From Mycetocola zhujimingii (lineage in GTDB: Bacteria; Actinomycetota; Actinomycetes; Actinomycetales; Microbacteriaceae), in contig NZ_CP026949.1 in the NCBI RefSeq assembly GCF_003065425.1, positions 124,001-188,000 of the forward strand: a stretch of DNA of 64,000 nt. The letters are read 5' to 3'. Under the pieces are notes generated by a model. That model had not been told where the DNA came from. It was given only the letters and a program-made list of their open reading frames with translations, and ran no database searches. A program made the translations under genes and the position numbers. How positions within the stretch are numbered: position 1 is the first letter of the stretch; every line of letters begins with the position of its first letter. Shown here piece after piece: positions 52,841 to 61,677 of this stretch.

Positions 52841-53650
52841 ATGAGTCGATACGATTTCGTTCGCGAAGAGGCGATTCTCGATGCCCTCCTCATCAAGGGC
52901 CGCGTCACCGTCAACGACCTTGCCACCCGGCTCGGTGTCTCCGCCGTCACCGTGCGCAAAGACCTCGACCTGCTCGAGCAGCGATCACTTCTCCGCCGGG
53001 TCCGGGGCGGCGCGGTTGCCTCCGCCCCGCGCGAGGAAGACGCGTTCGAGAGCCGCCTTCGCACCGATGCCCGAGCGAAGCGAGCGATCGCTCGGGCGGC
53101 ATCCGAGCTCGTCAACGATGGCGACGTCATCGCCATTGACTCCTCATCGACGACCTATTACCTCGCGAACGAGCTGATCGACCGAACCGGTCTCGTGATC
53201 GTGACCAACGGCATCCGTCTTGCCAGTCTCCTGATGGAGCGATCGGATGCCACAGTCATCCTTCCCGGGGGAGTGTTGCGTCGTGCGTCCGGGTCGGTAG
53301 TCGGCGCATTTTCGGATGTGCTCGAGGGCCGCGGCCGGGTGAAGACGGGCTTCTTCGGTGTATCGAGCGTGTCGCGGAGTCTCGGTCTGCTCGAACTGTC
53401 GACGGAGGAGTGTGTGGCCAAGCGCGCGCTCGCGCGTTCGTGTGACGCGGTCGTTGGGCTCTTCGCCGCAGCGAAGGCCTCGGGCTTCGGCCTGCACGCG
53501 TTCGCGGACCCCGGACAGATCACTGCGCTCTACACCGATGACGCTGTTGACCCCGGGTTTGCTGCTGGGTGGGAGGGCTCGGGGGTCGAGATTGCCGTGG
53601 TTCCCGTGGAACGTAATCACACAACCGAGACCAGCGAGGTACCGGCATGA
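52841..53650 (+). CDS. DeoR/GlpR family regulator at the head of the rhamnose importer operon
   Basis: A 269-residue DeoR protein with HTH VNDLATRLGVSAVTVRKDLDLLEQ and sensing domain IAIDSSSTTYYLANEL, TVILPGGVLRRASGSVVG, FFGVSSVSRSLGLLE. The ATG follows CGGAGG. It precedes the binding-protein gene rhaS by 88 bases on the same strand. Two distinct DeoR proteins side by side suggest separate control of uptake and breakdown. Confidence 0.9.
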   Translation: MSRYDFVREEAILDALLIKGRVTVNDLATRLGVSAVTVRKDLDLLEQRSLLRRVRGGAVASAPREEDAFESRLRTDARAKRAIARAASELVNDGDVIAIDSSSTTYYLANELIDRTGLVIVTNGIRLASLLMERSDATVILPGGVLRRASGSVVGAFSDVLEGRGRVKTGFFGVSSVSRSLGLLELSTEECVAKRALARSCDAVVGLFAAAKASGFGLHAFADPGQITALYTDDAVDPGFAAGWEGSGVEIAVVPVERNHTTETSEVPA

Positions 53651-53738
53651 CCGTCACACCCAGAAGAACACCTCGCGGCGGATCCGCCGCGATCGTCAGG
53701 GCAGAGTTGCCCGGTTGAGAGAAGAAAGAGGCACAACT

Positions 53739-54776
53739 GTGTTGTTGAGAAGGAAGAAGACACTCGCGGTCGGCGCACTCGCGTTGACGGCAGCTTTCGC
53801 CATGACCGCATGCACGAGTCGTGGCGATTCCGGTGACGCCGGTGGGGGCGGAGGTGGGGGCGACGAACAGATCACCGTTGCGTTCGTGCCCAAGCTGCAG
53901 GGCATCCCCTACTTCGAGGCGATGAACGCTGGCGGTGAGGCCGCGGCTGAAGAGCTCGGCATTGAATGGCTCTATCAGGGGCCAACAACGGCGGATGCCG
54001 CGGCGCAGGCTGACATCGTCCGCTCGTTCATTCAGCAGGGCGTCGACGCGCTCATCGTTGCACCCAACGACCCTGACTCGATGGCGCCGCTCCTCGAGGA
54101 GGCCGCTGACGCCGGCATCCAGGTGGCGACGAGTGACACCGACGCGCCCAGCTCTGTGCGTGAGGTGTTCGTCAACCAGGCCTCGGTCGAAGGCATCGGC
54201 GAAGGGCTCACCGACGCGCTGCTCGAGGCGATGGGTGGGTCAGGCAAGTATGCGATTGTCTCGTGCGGTGAGACCGCGGCCAACCTCAACGCGTGGATTG
54301 AAGTGCAGGAGGCGTACACGGCCGAGCAGTACCCCGACGCCGAGATCGTTGACATCGTCTACGCGGGCGAAGACCAGGCCATGGCCACATCGATGGCAAC
54401 CGACCTCATGAACGCACACCCAGACCTCACCGGCCTCGTCGGTGAGTGCACGTCGAGTGCTCCTGGCGTCGCGCAGGCGGTATCTGATGCCGGCAAGGTC
54501 GGTCAGGTGTTCACGGTCGGTCTCGGAACCCCCCAGTCGATGAAACCGTACCTGGAAGACGGTTCATCGAGTGCGTCGATCCTCTGGGATGTCGAAGCAC
54601 TCGGCTACCTCACCGCGTGGACCGGGTTGCAGCTCGCCGAGGGTAATGAACTCGAGGCCACGAACAACGTGAGCGACGACCTGCCCGAGGTCGAGTACGA
54701 CTCGGAGACGAAGGTGCTCCTGCTCGGACCCCCGCTGACGATCACGACCGAGAACGTCGACGAGTACGACTACTAG
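53739..54776 (+). CDS. rhaS: Rhamnose ABC transporter substrate-binding lipoprotein RhaS
   Basis: A 345-residue periplasmic-binding-protein type 1 (peripla_BP_4) lipoprotein: signal peptide with lipobox AMTAC (Cys25), a Gly-rich linker, then VAFVPKLQGIPYFEAMNAG, VDALIVAPNDPDSMAP and GLGTPQSMKPYLEDGS. These resemble RhaS of rhizobial rhamnose importers. GTG start at 53739 with AAGAAAGAGG upstream; the longer frame to 53358 is a shadow over the DeoR gene. A strong hairpin separates it from the ATPase gene. Confidence 0.9.
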   Translation: MLLRRKKTLAVGALALTAAFAMTACTSRGDSGDAGGGGGGGDEQITVAFVPKLQGIPYFEAMNAGGEAAAEELGIEWLYQGPTTADAAAQADIVRSFIQQGVDALIVAPNDPDSMAPLLEEAADAGIQVATSDTDAPSSVREVFVNQASVEGIGEGLTDALLEAMGGSGKYAIVSCGETAANLNAWIEVQEAYTAEQYPDAEIVDIVYAGEDQAMATSMATDLMNAHPDLTGLVGECTSSAPGVAQAVSDAGKVGQVFTVGLGTPQSMKPYLEDGSSSASILWDVEALGYLTAWTGLQLAEGNELEATNNVSDDLPEVEYDSETKVLLLGPPLTITTENVDEYDY

Positions 54777-54791
54777 GCCGAATCACCGACC

Positions 54792-54825
54792 GAGACGGGG
54801 AGAGCCAGCCGGCGATCCCCGTCTC
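54792..54825 (+). terminator. Intra-operon hairpin after rhaS
   Basis: GAGACGGGGA (54792-54801) pairs perfectly with TCCCCGTCTC (54816-54825) over 10 bp, loop 14 bases, no U-tract. Its place between the binding protein and the ATPase gene suggests a 3'-stabilising or partial-termination structure that keeps rhaS mRNA in excess. Confidence 0.6.
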
Positions 54826-54839
54826 ACAGGAAGGACCCC

Positions 54840-56375
54840 ATGTCGAACCTCGACACCTCAGCGGATGTCCGGCCACGGCTCACCCTCTCCGGAGTGACCA
54901 AGAGTTACGGCGGCGTGCGCGCGATCCGCAACGCGGACATGTCCGTTGCTCCCGGAACCGTGCACGCTCTGGTCGGCGAGAACGGTGCAGGCAAGTCAAC
55001 GCTCATCAAGATCGTGGCGGGCGCGGAACGGGCGGATGCCGGCTCGCTCGAATTCGACGGTCGTCCCGTCACGATTTCCTCAACGACGGATGCCATCGGG
55101 CTCGGAGTGCAAACCGTCTACCAGGAACCCCAGCTCTTTCCCGAACTCAGCGTTGCAGAGAACGTCTTCGTTGGTCGCGAACTTACCCGGGGCATCCGTG
55201 TCGACTGGACGGGACAGGCCGCGCAAATGCACGATCTCCTCGACACGGTCGGGCTCCCCGTCACGATCGCCGCCGAACCGGTCGGCAGCCTGTCGATCGC
55301 GCAACAACAGCAGGTGTCGATCGCGAAGGCGCTCGCCGGAGACGCGCGTGTGCTCATCCTCGATGAACCGTCGGCGATCCTCACAGACGCCGAGATCGAC
55401 GTGCTCTTCGCCGTCATCCGCCGCTTGACCGCAACGGGCGTCGCCGTCCTCTACATTTCGCATCGACTCGACGAGCTCTTCCGCATCGCCGATGTCGTGA
55501 CGGTCATGCGCGACGGCGAAACCATCACCACACGACCGATTGACGAGCTCACCGTGCGCGAAATCGCCGAACTCATGGTCGGTGGAATGCTGGCCGAGCC
55601 ACGTGGGGATGACGCTGCGGCGCGCGGCGACGTCGTGCTCGAACTGGATGCCCTGAGCCTCGCGAACGCCTTTGATGCAATCAGTCTGACGGTCCACTCT
55701 GGCGAGATCGTCGGTCTGTACGGCCTGATCGGCTCAGGTGCCGGAGAGATCGCCAGCACCATCTACGGCATGCAAAAACCGACCGGCGGCCGGATGCTGT
55801 TGAAAAACCAGCCCGTCGTGATCCGTCGTCCGTCTTCGGCAAAGAAGCGCGGCATCCATCTTCTCCCCGCCGACCGATCCGCGCAGGGAGCGTTCTCGTT
55901 CCAGAGCATCGCCTTCAACATCACTATTGGCGAGCTTCAGCTGTTGTCGAGGGTGCGCGGCTGGGTTGAACGTCGGGTGGAGCGCGAGATCGCGCGCGAT
56001 TTCATTTCCAGGCTCGCGGTCAAGACGCCGAGTGAGAAACAACCGATCAGTGCCATGTCGGGCGGCAACGCCCAAAAGGTTGTTCTTGCCCGTCAGCTGG
56101 TCAGCCACCCGGAGCTCCTCGTGCTCGTCGAACCCACACAGGGCGTCGACGTCGGTGCCAAGGAGGAGATCCACCGCATCATCGATGACCTCGCCGCCGG
56201 TGGCGCAGCTGTTCTGGTCGTGACGAGCGACCTCGGTGAGGTTTTGCGGATCTCTGACCGGATTCTCGTGATTCGAAGCGGCGAGATCGCCCGGGAATTC
56301 ACTCCGGATGCCACGCAGGTCCACATTCTGGCGGCCGCAGCGGGCGAAACCCAGCGACGTGAGGAGAAGCCATGA
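54840..56375 (+). CDS. rhaT: Rhamnose ABC transporter ATP-binding protein RhaT
   Basis: A 511-residue double ABC ATPase. The first cassette has GENGAGKSTLIK, SIAQQQQVSIAKAL and LILDEPSAILTDAE. The second has YGLIGSGAGEIASTIYG (degenerate Walker A, usual in this class), SGGNAQKVVLARQL and LVLVEPTQGVDVGAKEEIH. GGAAGGA is before the ATG, and the stop overlaps the permease start by four bases. Confidence 0.94.
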   Translation: MSNLDTSADVRPRLTLSGVTKSYGGVRAIRNADMSVAPGTVHALVGENGAGKSTLIKIVAGAERADAGSLEFDGRPVTISSTTDAIGLGVQTVYQEPQLFPELSVAENVFVGRELTRGIRVDWTGQAAQMHDLLDTVGLPVTIAAEPVGSLSIAQQQQVSIAKALAGDARVLILDEPSAILTDAEIDVLFAVIRRLTATGVAVLYISHRLDELFRIADVVTVMRDGETITTRPIDELTVREIAELMVGGMLAEPRGDDAAARGDVVLELDALSLANAFDAISLTVHSGEIVGLYGLIGSGAGEIASTIYGMQKPTGGRMLLKNQPVVIRRPSSAKKRGIHLLPADRSAQGAFSFQSIAFNITIGELQLLSRVRGWVERRVEREIARDFISRLAVKTPSEKQPISAMSGGNAQKVVLARQLVSHPELLVLVEPTQGVDVGAKEEIHRIIDDLAAGGAAVLVVTSDLGEVLRISDRILVIRSGEIAREFTPDATQVHILAAAAGETQRREEKP

Positions 56376-57382
56376 CCGCGCTGGTGACAGAGCCGACCGA
56401 GAAGCCGATCGTGAGGCGGATCCTGCCGCCACCGGTGACCGGGCAGGAGTTCGTCCTCGTCGGCGTCATCGCCGTGCTCTGGGCGCTGCTTGGGATCTTC
56501 ACCCCCTCGTTTTTGAGCCCATCGTCCATCCAGCCCCTGTTCGTTTCCGTTGCCCCGATCGCGCTCATCGGCGTGGGGATGACGTTCATCATCATCACCG
56601 CCGGTATCGACGTTTCGGTTGGTGGTGCGATCGCCCTCTGCGCGGTGGTGACAGCGAAACTGCTGGTCAACTTCGATGTCCCACTGATCGTCGCCGTGCT
56701 CGTGAGCATGGTCCTCGGAACGGTTCTCGGTTTGGTCAACGGTGTTCTCATCGCGTACGGCCGTGTACACGCCATCATCATCACCTTCGGAACGGCGAAC
56801 ATCTTTCAGTTCTTCGCGCTGCGGATCTTCGGGTCGTCGACCGTGAACAACATCCCGTCCACCCTGGACGTGTTCGGGCGCGGAGAGTCCGGCCGAACGC
56901 TCGGAGTGCCGCACAGTTTCGCCATCACGGTCCTCGTTGTCGTCGCCGCGTGGTGGTACCTCCGCAATACCGCTGGTGGAAGACACCTGTTCGCCATCGG
57001 AGGCAACGCGAATGCTGCCCGCCTCGCCGGGGTGAAAGTGCAACCGCGCACGGTGCTCGCCTATGCGATCACCGGGGCACTCGTCGGCCTCGGTGCCTGC
57101 TTCTTCATTGCCGCCGGAACATCGACCCTCGACCAGGGCGTGGGAACGGGGAGGGAACTCGCGGTCATCGCGGCTGTCGTGATTGGGGGTACGTCGATTC
57201 TCGGCGGTCGCGGGTCGGTCATCGGGACGCTCCTCGGGGCCATCCTCGTGCAGACGGTCAACTCGGGGGTCACCCAGCTCGGTTGGCCATCCCAGCTGGC
57301 GAACCTGTTCGTCGGCCTTTTTATCATCGTCGCCGTCGGCACCGACTTGTTGCGTGAGCGGGCACGAAGGAGGAAAGCGTGA
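56372..57382 (+). CDS. rhaP: Rhamnose ABC transporter permease RhaP
   Basis: A 336-residue BPD_transp_2-family permease (RbsC-like) with 8-10 hydrophobic helices. ITAGIDVSVGGAIALCAVV and AGTSTLDQGVGTGRELAVIAAVVIGG are typical sugar-permease segments; the GGTSILGGRGSVIGTLLG loop is the class signature. The start overlaps rhaT and the stop overlaps rhaQ, four bases each. Confidence 0.93.
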   Translation: MTALVTEPTEKPIVRRILPPPVTGQEFVLVGVIAVLWALLGIFTPSFLSPSSIQPLFVSVAPIALIGVGMTFIIITAGIDVSVGGAIALCAVVTAKLLVNFDVPLIVAVLVSMVLGTVLGLVNGVLIAYGRVHAIIITFGTANIFQFFALRIFGSSTVNNIPSTLDVFGRGESGRTLGVPHSFAITVLVVVAAWWYLRNTAGGRHLFAIGGNANAARLAGVKVQPRTVLAYAITGALVGLGACFFIAAGTSTLDQGVGTGRELAVIAAVVIGGTSILGGRGSVIGTLLGAILVQTVNSGVTQLGWPSQLANLFVGLFIIVAVGTDLLRERARRRKA

Positions 57383-58467
57383 GTGTGACAACAGCTCCCC
57401 AGGCACCACTTCAAAAACCACAGGAGCCGAAGCGGGGCATCGCCTCTCGGGCTCTTGAGGCGCTGCTCACCCAGCGCATCGTCCTTCTTGCCGTCCTCAT
57501 CGTCGTCGTGCTCCTCGTCATGACCGTGCTCGACGGCGCTGACATCCTCAGCGGCTCATACAACTCCGACTATCTCGCCGCCTCGCTTATCAACGCCGTC
57601 CCGCTTGCAATGCTCGGTCTCGCGCAGCTCGGCGTCATTCTCTCGGGGCGCGGGGGCATTGACCTGTCGGTTGGCTCCATGGTCTCGGTCACCGGCATCG
57701 CGTTTGGGATGTCATACGGGTTGTGGGGCTGGAATCTCGTGATCGCGATGATCTTCGCCGTCGTGCTTGGCGGCATTCTGGGCGGGATCAATGGTGCGCT
57801 GGTGTCATTCATCGGCTTCCCCCCGCTCATCGCGACCCTCGCGACGTTCTACGCCTATCGATCGATTGCGCTCGTCTGGAGCGGCCAGAAGCCGGTGAAC
57901 TCGACCGAGATCCAGACCTTCTACTCAGCGGCGAAGGCCATCGAGCTGCCGCTCATCGGGTCGTACCTGCCGCTGATTCCGCTCGGCATCTTCACCTTCC
58001 TTATTCCGGTGGTTGTCGTGGTCTGGGTACTGCTCAACAAGACGACGTTCGGGCGCCGCGTGTACGCGCTCGGCACCAACAACACGGCGGCTGTCTGGGC
58101 AGGAATCAACGTTCGGCCCAATCGCTTCGCTGTCTATGTACTGTCAGGGCTGATCTCTGGTCTGGTGGGAATTGTCACGGTCGCGCAGTTTGCATCGGCG
58201 CGACCTGACGCCGGCACGAGCGGCAACGGGATGGCACTGCCCGCCATTACGATCGCCGTACTCGGCGGGGTCGCCATCACTGGTGGCATCGGGAGGGTCT
58301 CCGGGGTTGTCCTCGCAACGGTCCTCATCGTGTGGCTCAATGCCGGCATCCTGCTCGCGTTCCCTGGCAACGACGGGGTGCAGGTGCAACTGCTCGCGCT
58401 CGGTCTCGTGCTCGTGTTTGCCTCTCTCCTCAACGGGCTCACGCGGCGCAGGTACGGGGGCATCTGA
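57379..58467 (+). CDS. rhaQ: Rhamnose ABC transporter permease RhaQ
   Basis: A 362-residue BPD_transp_2 permease paralogous to RhaP. GRGGIDLSVGSMVSVTGIAF and NGMALPAITIAVLGGVAITGG are the matching segments, followed by GRVSGVVLATVLIVWLNAG. GTG start overlaps the rhaP stop; AAGGAGG is just upstream. With RhaP it forms the membrane channel of the importer. Confidence 0.93.
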   Translation: MSVTTAPQAPLQKPQEPKRGIASRALEALLTQRIVLLAVLIVVVLLVMTVLDGADILSGSYNSDYLAASLINAVPLAMLGLAQLGVILSGRGGIDLSVGSMVSVTGIAFGMSYGLWGWNLVIAMIFAVVLGGILGGINGALVSFIGFPPLIATLATFYAYRSIALVWSGQKPVNSTEIQTFYSAAKAIELPLIGSYLPLIPLGIFTFLIPVVVVVWVLLNKTTFGRRVYALGTNNTAAVWAGINVRPNRFAVYVLSGLISGLVGIVTVAQFASARPDAGTSGNGMALPAITIAVLGGVAITGGIGRVSGVVLATVLIVWLNAGILLAFPGNDGVQVQLLALGLVLVFASLLNGLTRRRYGGI

Positions 58468-58544
58468 CTCTGGCGCTGGTTCGCGCAGGTTGATATTCAT
58501 GACGGCACGACAACCGTGTGCGTAACCGGACGAAAGGGTTTCTC

Positions 58545-59123
58545 ATGGCCGAGGTTCTGCTGTTCCATCATGTTCACGGCCTGACCCAGGGCATCCGTGA
58601 ATTCGCCGAGCTGCTTCGAGAGGCTGGCAACGAGGTGCACGTGCCCGATCTGTTTGACGGGCGCACCTTCGAAACTCTCGAGGAGGGCGTGAACCATGCC
58701 CGAGAGATCGGGTTCGCAGCGATTTTGCGTCGGGGGAGCGCTGTGGCCGCGGACCTGCCGACCGACCTCGTCTACGCCGGCTTTTCACTCGGGGTCATGC
58801 CGGCTCAACTGCTCGCGGAATCCCGGCCCGGCGCGCGCGGTGCGCTGTTCTTCTCCGCGTGCCTGCCGGTCACTGAGTTCGCCGATGCCTGGCCGGCCCC
58901 GCTTCCGGTGCAAATCCACGCGACGGAGAGTGATCCGGAGTTCGTGGACTCGGGCGACATTGACGCGGCACGTACTCTCATCGCGCAGGCCGATGACGGT
59001 GAGCTGTTTCTCTACCCGGGCGACGCGCACCTGTTCGCCGACTCCAGCCTTCCGTCATACGAACCGGATTCGGCGGAGCTTCTCAGCGGTCGCGTCATCC
59101 AGTTTCTCGATCGGGTCGGGTAG
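58545..59123 (+). CDS. Dienelactone hydrolase family protein
   Basis: A 192-residue alpha/beta hydrolase of the DLH family. YAGFSLGVMPAQLL holds the nucleophile position, here Ser instead of the classical Cys; the Asp is in HATESDPEF and the His in PGDAHLFAD. AAAGGG precedes the ATG. It lies 77 bases after rhaQ, in the rhamnose importer direction, and ends tail-to-tail with rhaI. A role on a rhamnose lactone or an esterified sugar is possible, but nothing in the sequence proves it. Confidence 0.82.
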   Translation: MAEVLLFHHVHGLTQGIREFAELLREAGNEVHVPDLFDGRTFETLEEGVNHAREIGFAAILRRGSAVAADLPTDLVYAGFSLGVMPAQLLAESRPGARGALFFSACLPVTEFADAWPAPLPVQIHATESDPEFVDSGDIDAARTLIAQADDGELFLYPGDAHLFADSSLPSYEPDSAELLSGRVIQFLDRVG

Positions 59124-59163
59124 ACCGCGTAGCCTGACCCGCCACGACCGGCACGCCTGACGC

Positions 59164-60330
59164 TTACGCGCCCCAGCCCGCCTGCTGGCCGCCAACGCGC
59201 TCAGCGGCGATCTGCTCCTGGTAACCGGATGCCGCGTATGCGGCCATCGGGTCGGCCGGAAGACCGCGCGACTCACGCCACGCGGCGAGGTCGCCGCGAA
59301 CATCCGTGTAGAACGCGTCCATGAGGATGCCGTTGGCGCCGAGCACATCGCCCGCGTTCTGCGCGGTGAGAAGGGCGTCACGGTCGACGAGCAGCGCGCG
59401 CGCCGTCATCTCCTGAACGTTGAGCACGCTGCGGATCTGGCCGGGGATCTTGTCCTCGACGTTGTGGCACTGGTCGAGCATGAACGCGACGGGTGAGTCG
59501 TCGTCGAGTCCGCCACCGCGGACGACCTCATAGAGGATCCGGAACAGCTGGAACGGGTCAGCCGCACCGACGATGAGGTCGTCATCGGCGTAGAACCGGG
59601 AATTGAAGTCAAAGGAGCCGAGCTTGCCGAGGCGGAGCAACTGGGCGACGATGAACTCGATGTTGGTGCCGGGAGCGTGGTGGCCGGTGTCGAGGCAGAC
59701 GAGCGCCTTGTCGCCGAGGGCGCTGACCTGGGCGTAGCTCGTTCCCCAGTCGGGAACATCGGTGTGGTAAAAAGCCGGCTCGAAGAACTTGTACTCGAGC
59801 ACGAGGCGCTGGTCGTCGCCGAGGCGCGCGTAGATCTTTTCGAGTGACTCGGCGAGCCGGTCCTGGCGGCCACGGATGTCGCCCTGCCCCGGGTAGTTAG
59901 TGCCGTCGGCGAGCCAGATCTTAAGGTCCCGCGACCCGGTTTCGCCCATGATGTCAATGCACTCGAAGTGATGATCGATGGCTTTCTGGCGGACGGCTGC
60001 ATCGGTGTGCGTGAGCGAGCCGAACTTGTAGATGTCGTCCTGGAACGTGTTTGAGTTGACCGTACCGAGCGAGACCTTGAGGTTCGCTGCGTAGTCACGA
60101 AGCGCAGCGTAATCGTCGACCTTGTCCCAGGGAATGTGGAGTGCCACCTGAGGAGCGAGTCCCGTGAGCTCGTTCACCTTCGCGGCATCCGAGAGCTTCT
60201 CCTGGATGGTGCGAGGGGTGCCGGGGGTCCCAAAGACCTTGAACCGGGTGCCGGAATTCCCGAACGCCCATGAAGGGAGCTCGATGGCCTGTTTCTCGAG
60301 CGTGGCAAGCACCGTGGAGTCGATCGTCAT
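59164..60330 (-). CDS. rhaI: L-rhamnose isomerase RhaI
   Basis: A 388-residue xylose-isomerase-like TIM-barrel enzyme of the RhaI type (distinct from E. coli RhaA). Metal-site segments are VLEYKFFEPAFYHTDV, VCLDTGHHAPGTNIE and FDFNSRFYADDDL. AAGGAC is nine bases before the ATG. Unlike rhaEW-rhaB it is at the far end of the cluster, divergent from a LacI regulator. Confidence 0.92.
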   Translation of the reverse strand: MTIDSTVLATLEKQAIELPSWAFGNSGTRFKVFGTPGTPRTIQEKLSDAAKVNELTGLAPQVALHIPWDKVDDYAALRDYAANLKVSLGTVNSNTFQDDIYKFGSLTHTDAAVRQKAIDHHFECIDIMGETGSRDLKIWLADGTNYPGQGDIRGRQDRLAESLEKIYARLGDDQRLVLEYKFFEPAFYHTDVPDWGTSYAQVSALGDKALVCLDTGHHAPGTNIEFIVAQLLRLGKLGSFDFNSRFYADDDLIVGAADPFQLFRILYEVVRGGGLDDDSPVAFMLDQCHNVEDKIPGQIRSVLNVQEMTARALLVDRDALLTAQNAGDVLGANGILMDAFYTDVRGDLAAWRESRGLPADPMAAYAASGYQEQIAAERVGGQQAGWGA

Positions 60331-60374
60331 TGTTCTTCGTCCTTACTGAACTTCATGCGCGGGAAGCAAATTAG

Positions 60375-60386
60375 TGAATCGTTTCA
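60375..60386. promoter_or_regulatory. LacI-type operator between rhaI and the LacI gene
   Basis: TGAATCGTTTCA, a CG-centred near-palindrome of the TGAAnCGnTTCA type recognised by LacI proteins, 45 bases upstream of the rhaI ATG. Confidence 0.6.
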
Positions 60387-60576
60387 GCTTTGAGCACCAA
60401 GTTACCAGAGGGGACGGTGCCGGCATAGCCCGGCTTACCGTTCGCGTGTGAAGCTCGCCGTCACAGTGAGAGGGATGCCTCGCTCAGTGCATCTGCGCCC
60501 TCGCGAAGCCCGACGTCAGGCAGCGATCCACGGGTTCGCCTATACGCTGGCATCACCGGCCATGGAGGATTGCGTT

Positions 60577-61677
60577 ATGGGAATGAGCGTTCGTGACGTA
60601 GCGAACCGCGCGGGAGTTTCTGTAGGGACTGTCTCCAACGTGCTCAACCGGCCGGACAAGGTGTCACCCCGGACCGTTGAGCGTGTAAGGAAAGCGATCG
60701 ACGAACTGGGTTTCGTGCGCAACGACGCGGCACGGCAGCTCAGGGCGGGACGGAGCCTCAGCATCGGGCTGATCGTTCTCGATGTCTCGAACCCGTTCTT
60801 TACCGACGTCGCGCGAGGTGCCGAAGACCGCGCGGCCGAAGACGGTCTCACAGTTCTTCTCGGCAACAGCGACGAAAACGTCGAGCGTGAGGCGGCCTAC
60901 CTCGACCTCTTCGAGAAGCAGCGGGTCCGCGGTGTCCTCATCTCACCGGTCGGGGATAGTGTCGACAGGCTCGAGAGCCTGCACTCCAGGCGCATCCCTG
61001 CTGTTCTGGTTGATAGACCGACAACCGACGACCGGTTCTCTTCGGTTGCCGTCGACGACGTCGCTGGCGGGTATCTCGCCGTGCGGCACCTGATTGACAC
61101 TGGACGACGCCGAATCGCCGTTGTCGGTGGACCGATGAGCCTGCGTCAGGTGGCCGATCGGCTCGCCGGCGCACGCAGAGCTGCAGCGGAGACGGAAGGG
61201 GCCACTCTCGAGTACATCGAAACTGATGCCCTCACCGTCCTTCAGGGAAGAAGAGCAGGGGAAGCCGTGCGGGATCGGTCCGACGCCGAGCGCCCGGATG
61301 GCCTGTTTGCCGCAAACGACCTCGTGGCGATGGGGTTGCTCCAGGCGCTGAATATGTTCGGCACGCTCTCGGTACCTCACGACATCGCGATCGTGGGCTA
61401 CGACGACATTGATTTCGCCGCCGCAGCGGTGGTTCCCCTCACGTCGGTCAGGCAGCCGAGCGCCGTCATCGGGTCGACCGCGGTCGACCTGCTCATGCGG
61501 GAGGCGGAAGCGCCCGACGATTTCACGCGCGAACACATCGTGTTCCAGCCCCAATTGGTTGTGCGGGAATCGACCATGCCGGGCGCATCTGTGGGGGAAC
61601 CCCTCAGTAGCTCCGCGACGTTTGCGCCGGCATCAGAGGCGACACGCCCGGCGTGCATGTGCAATTTGCCGGAGTGA
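60577..61677 (+). CDS. LacI family transcriptional regulator of rhamnose genes
   Basis: A 366-residue LacI repressor. The HTH begins at residue 4 (VRDVANRAGVSVGTVSNVLN) with hinge helix NDAARQLRAGRS, and the sugar-sensing core has IGLIVLDVSNPFFTDVARG, FAANDLVAMGLLQAL and IAIVGYDDIDFAAAAV. The ATG at 60577 has GGAGG eight bases upstream. An open frame reaches back to 60448 without signal. The C-terminus has an extra Ser/Ala-rich tail ending CMCNLPE. It is divergent from rhaI with a LacI-type operator between them. Confidence 0.9.
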   Translation: MGMSVRDVANRAGVSVGTVSNVLNRPDKVSPRTVERVRKAIDELGFVRNDAARQLRAGRSLSIGLIVLDVSNPFFTDVARGAEDRAAEDGLTVLLGNSDENVEREAAYLDLFEKQRVRGVLISPVGDSVDRLESLHSRRIPAVLVDRPTTDDRFSSVAVDDVAGGYLAVRHLIDTGRRRIAVVGGPMSLRQVADRLAGARRAAAETEGATLEYIETDALTVLQGRRAGEAVRDRSDAERPDGLFAANDLVAMGLLQALNMFGTLSVPHDIAIVGYDDIDFAAAAVVPLTSVRQPSAVIGSTAVDLLMREAEAPDDFTREHIVFQPQLVVRESTMPGASVGEPLSSSATFAPASEATRPACMCNLPE

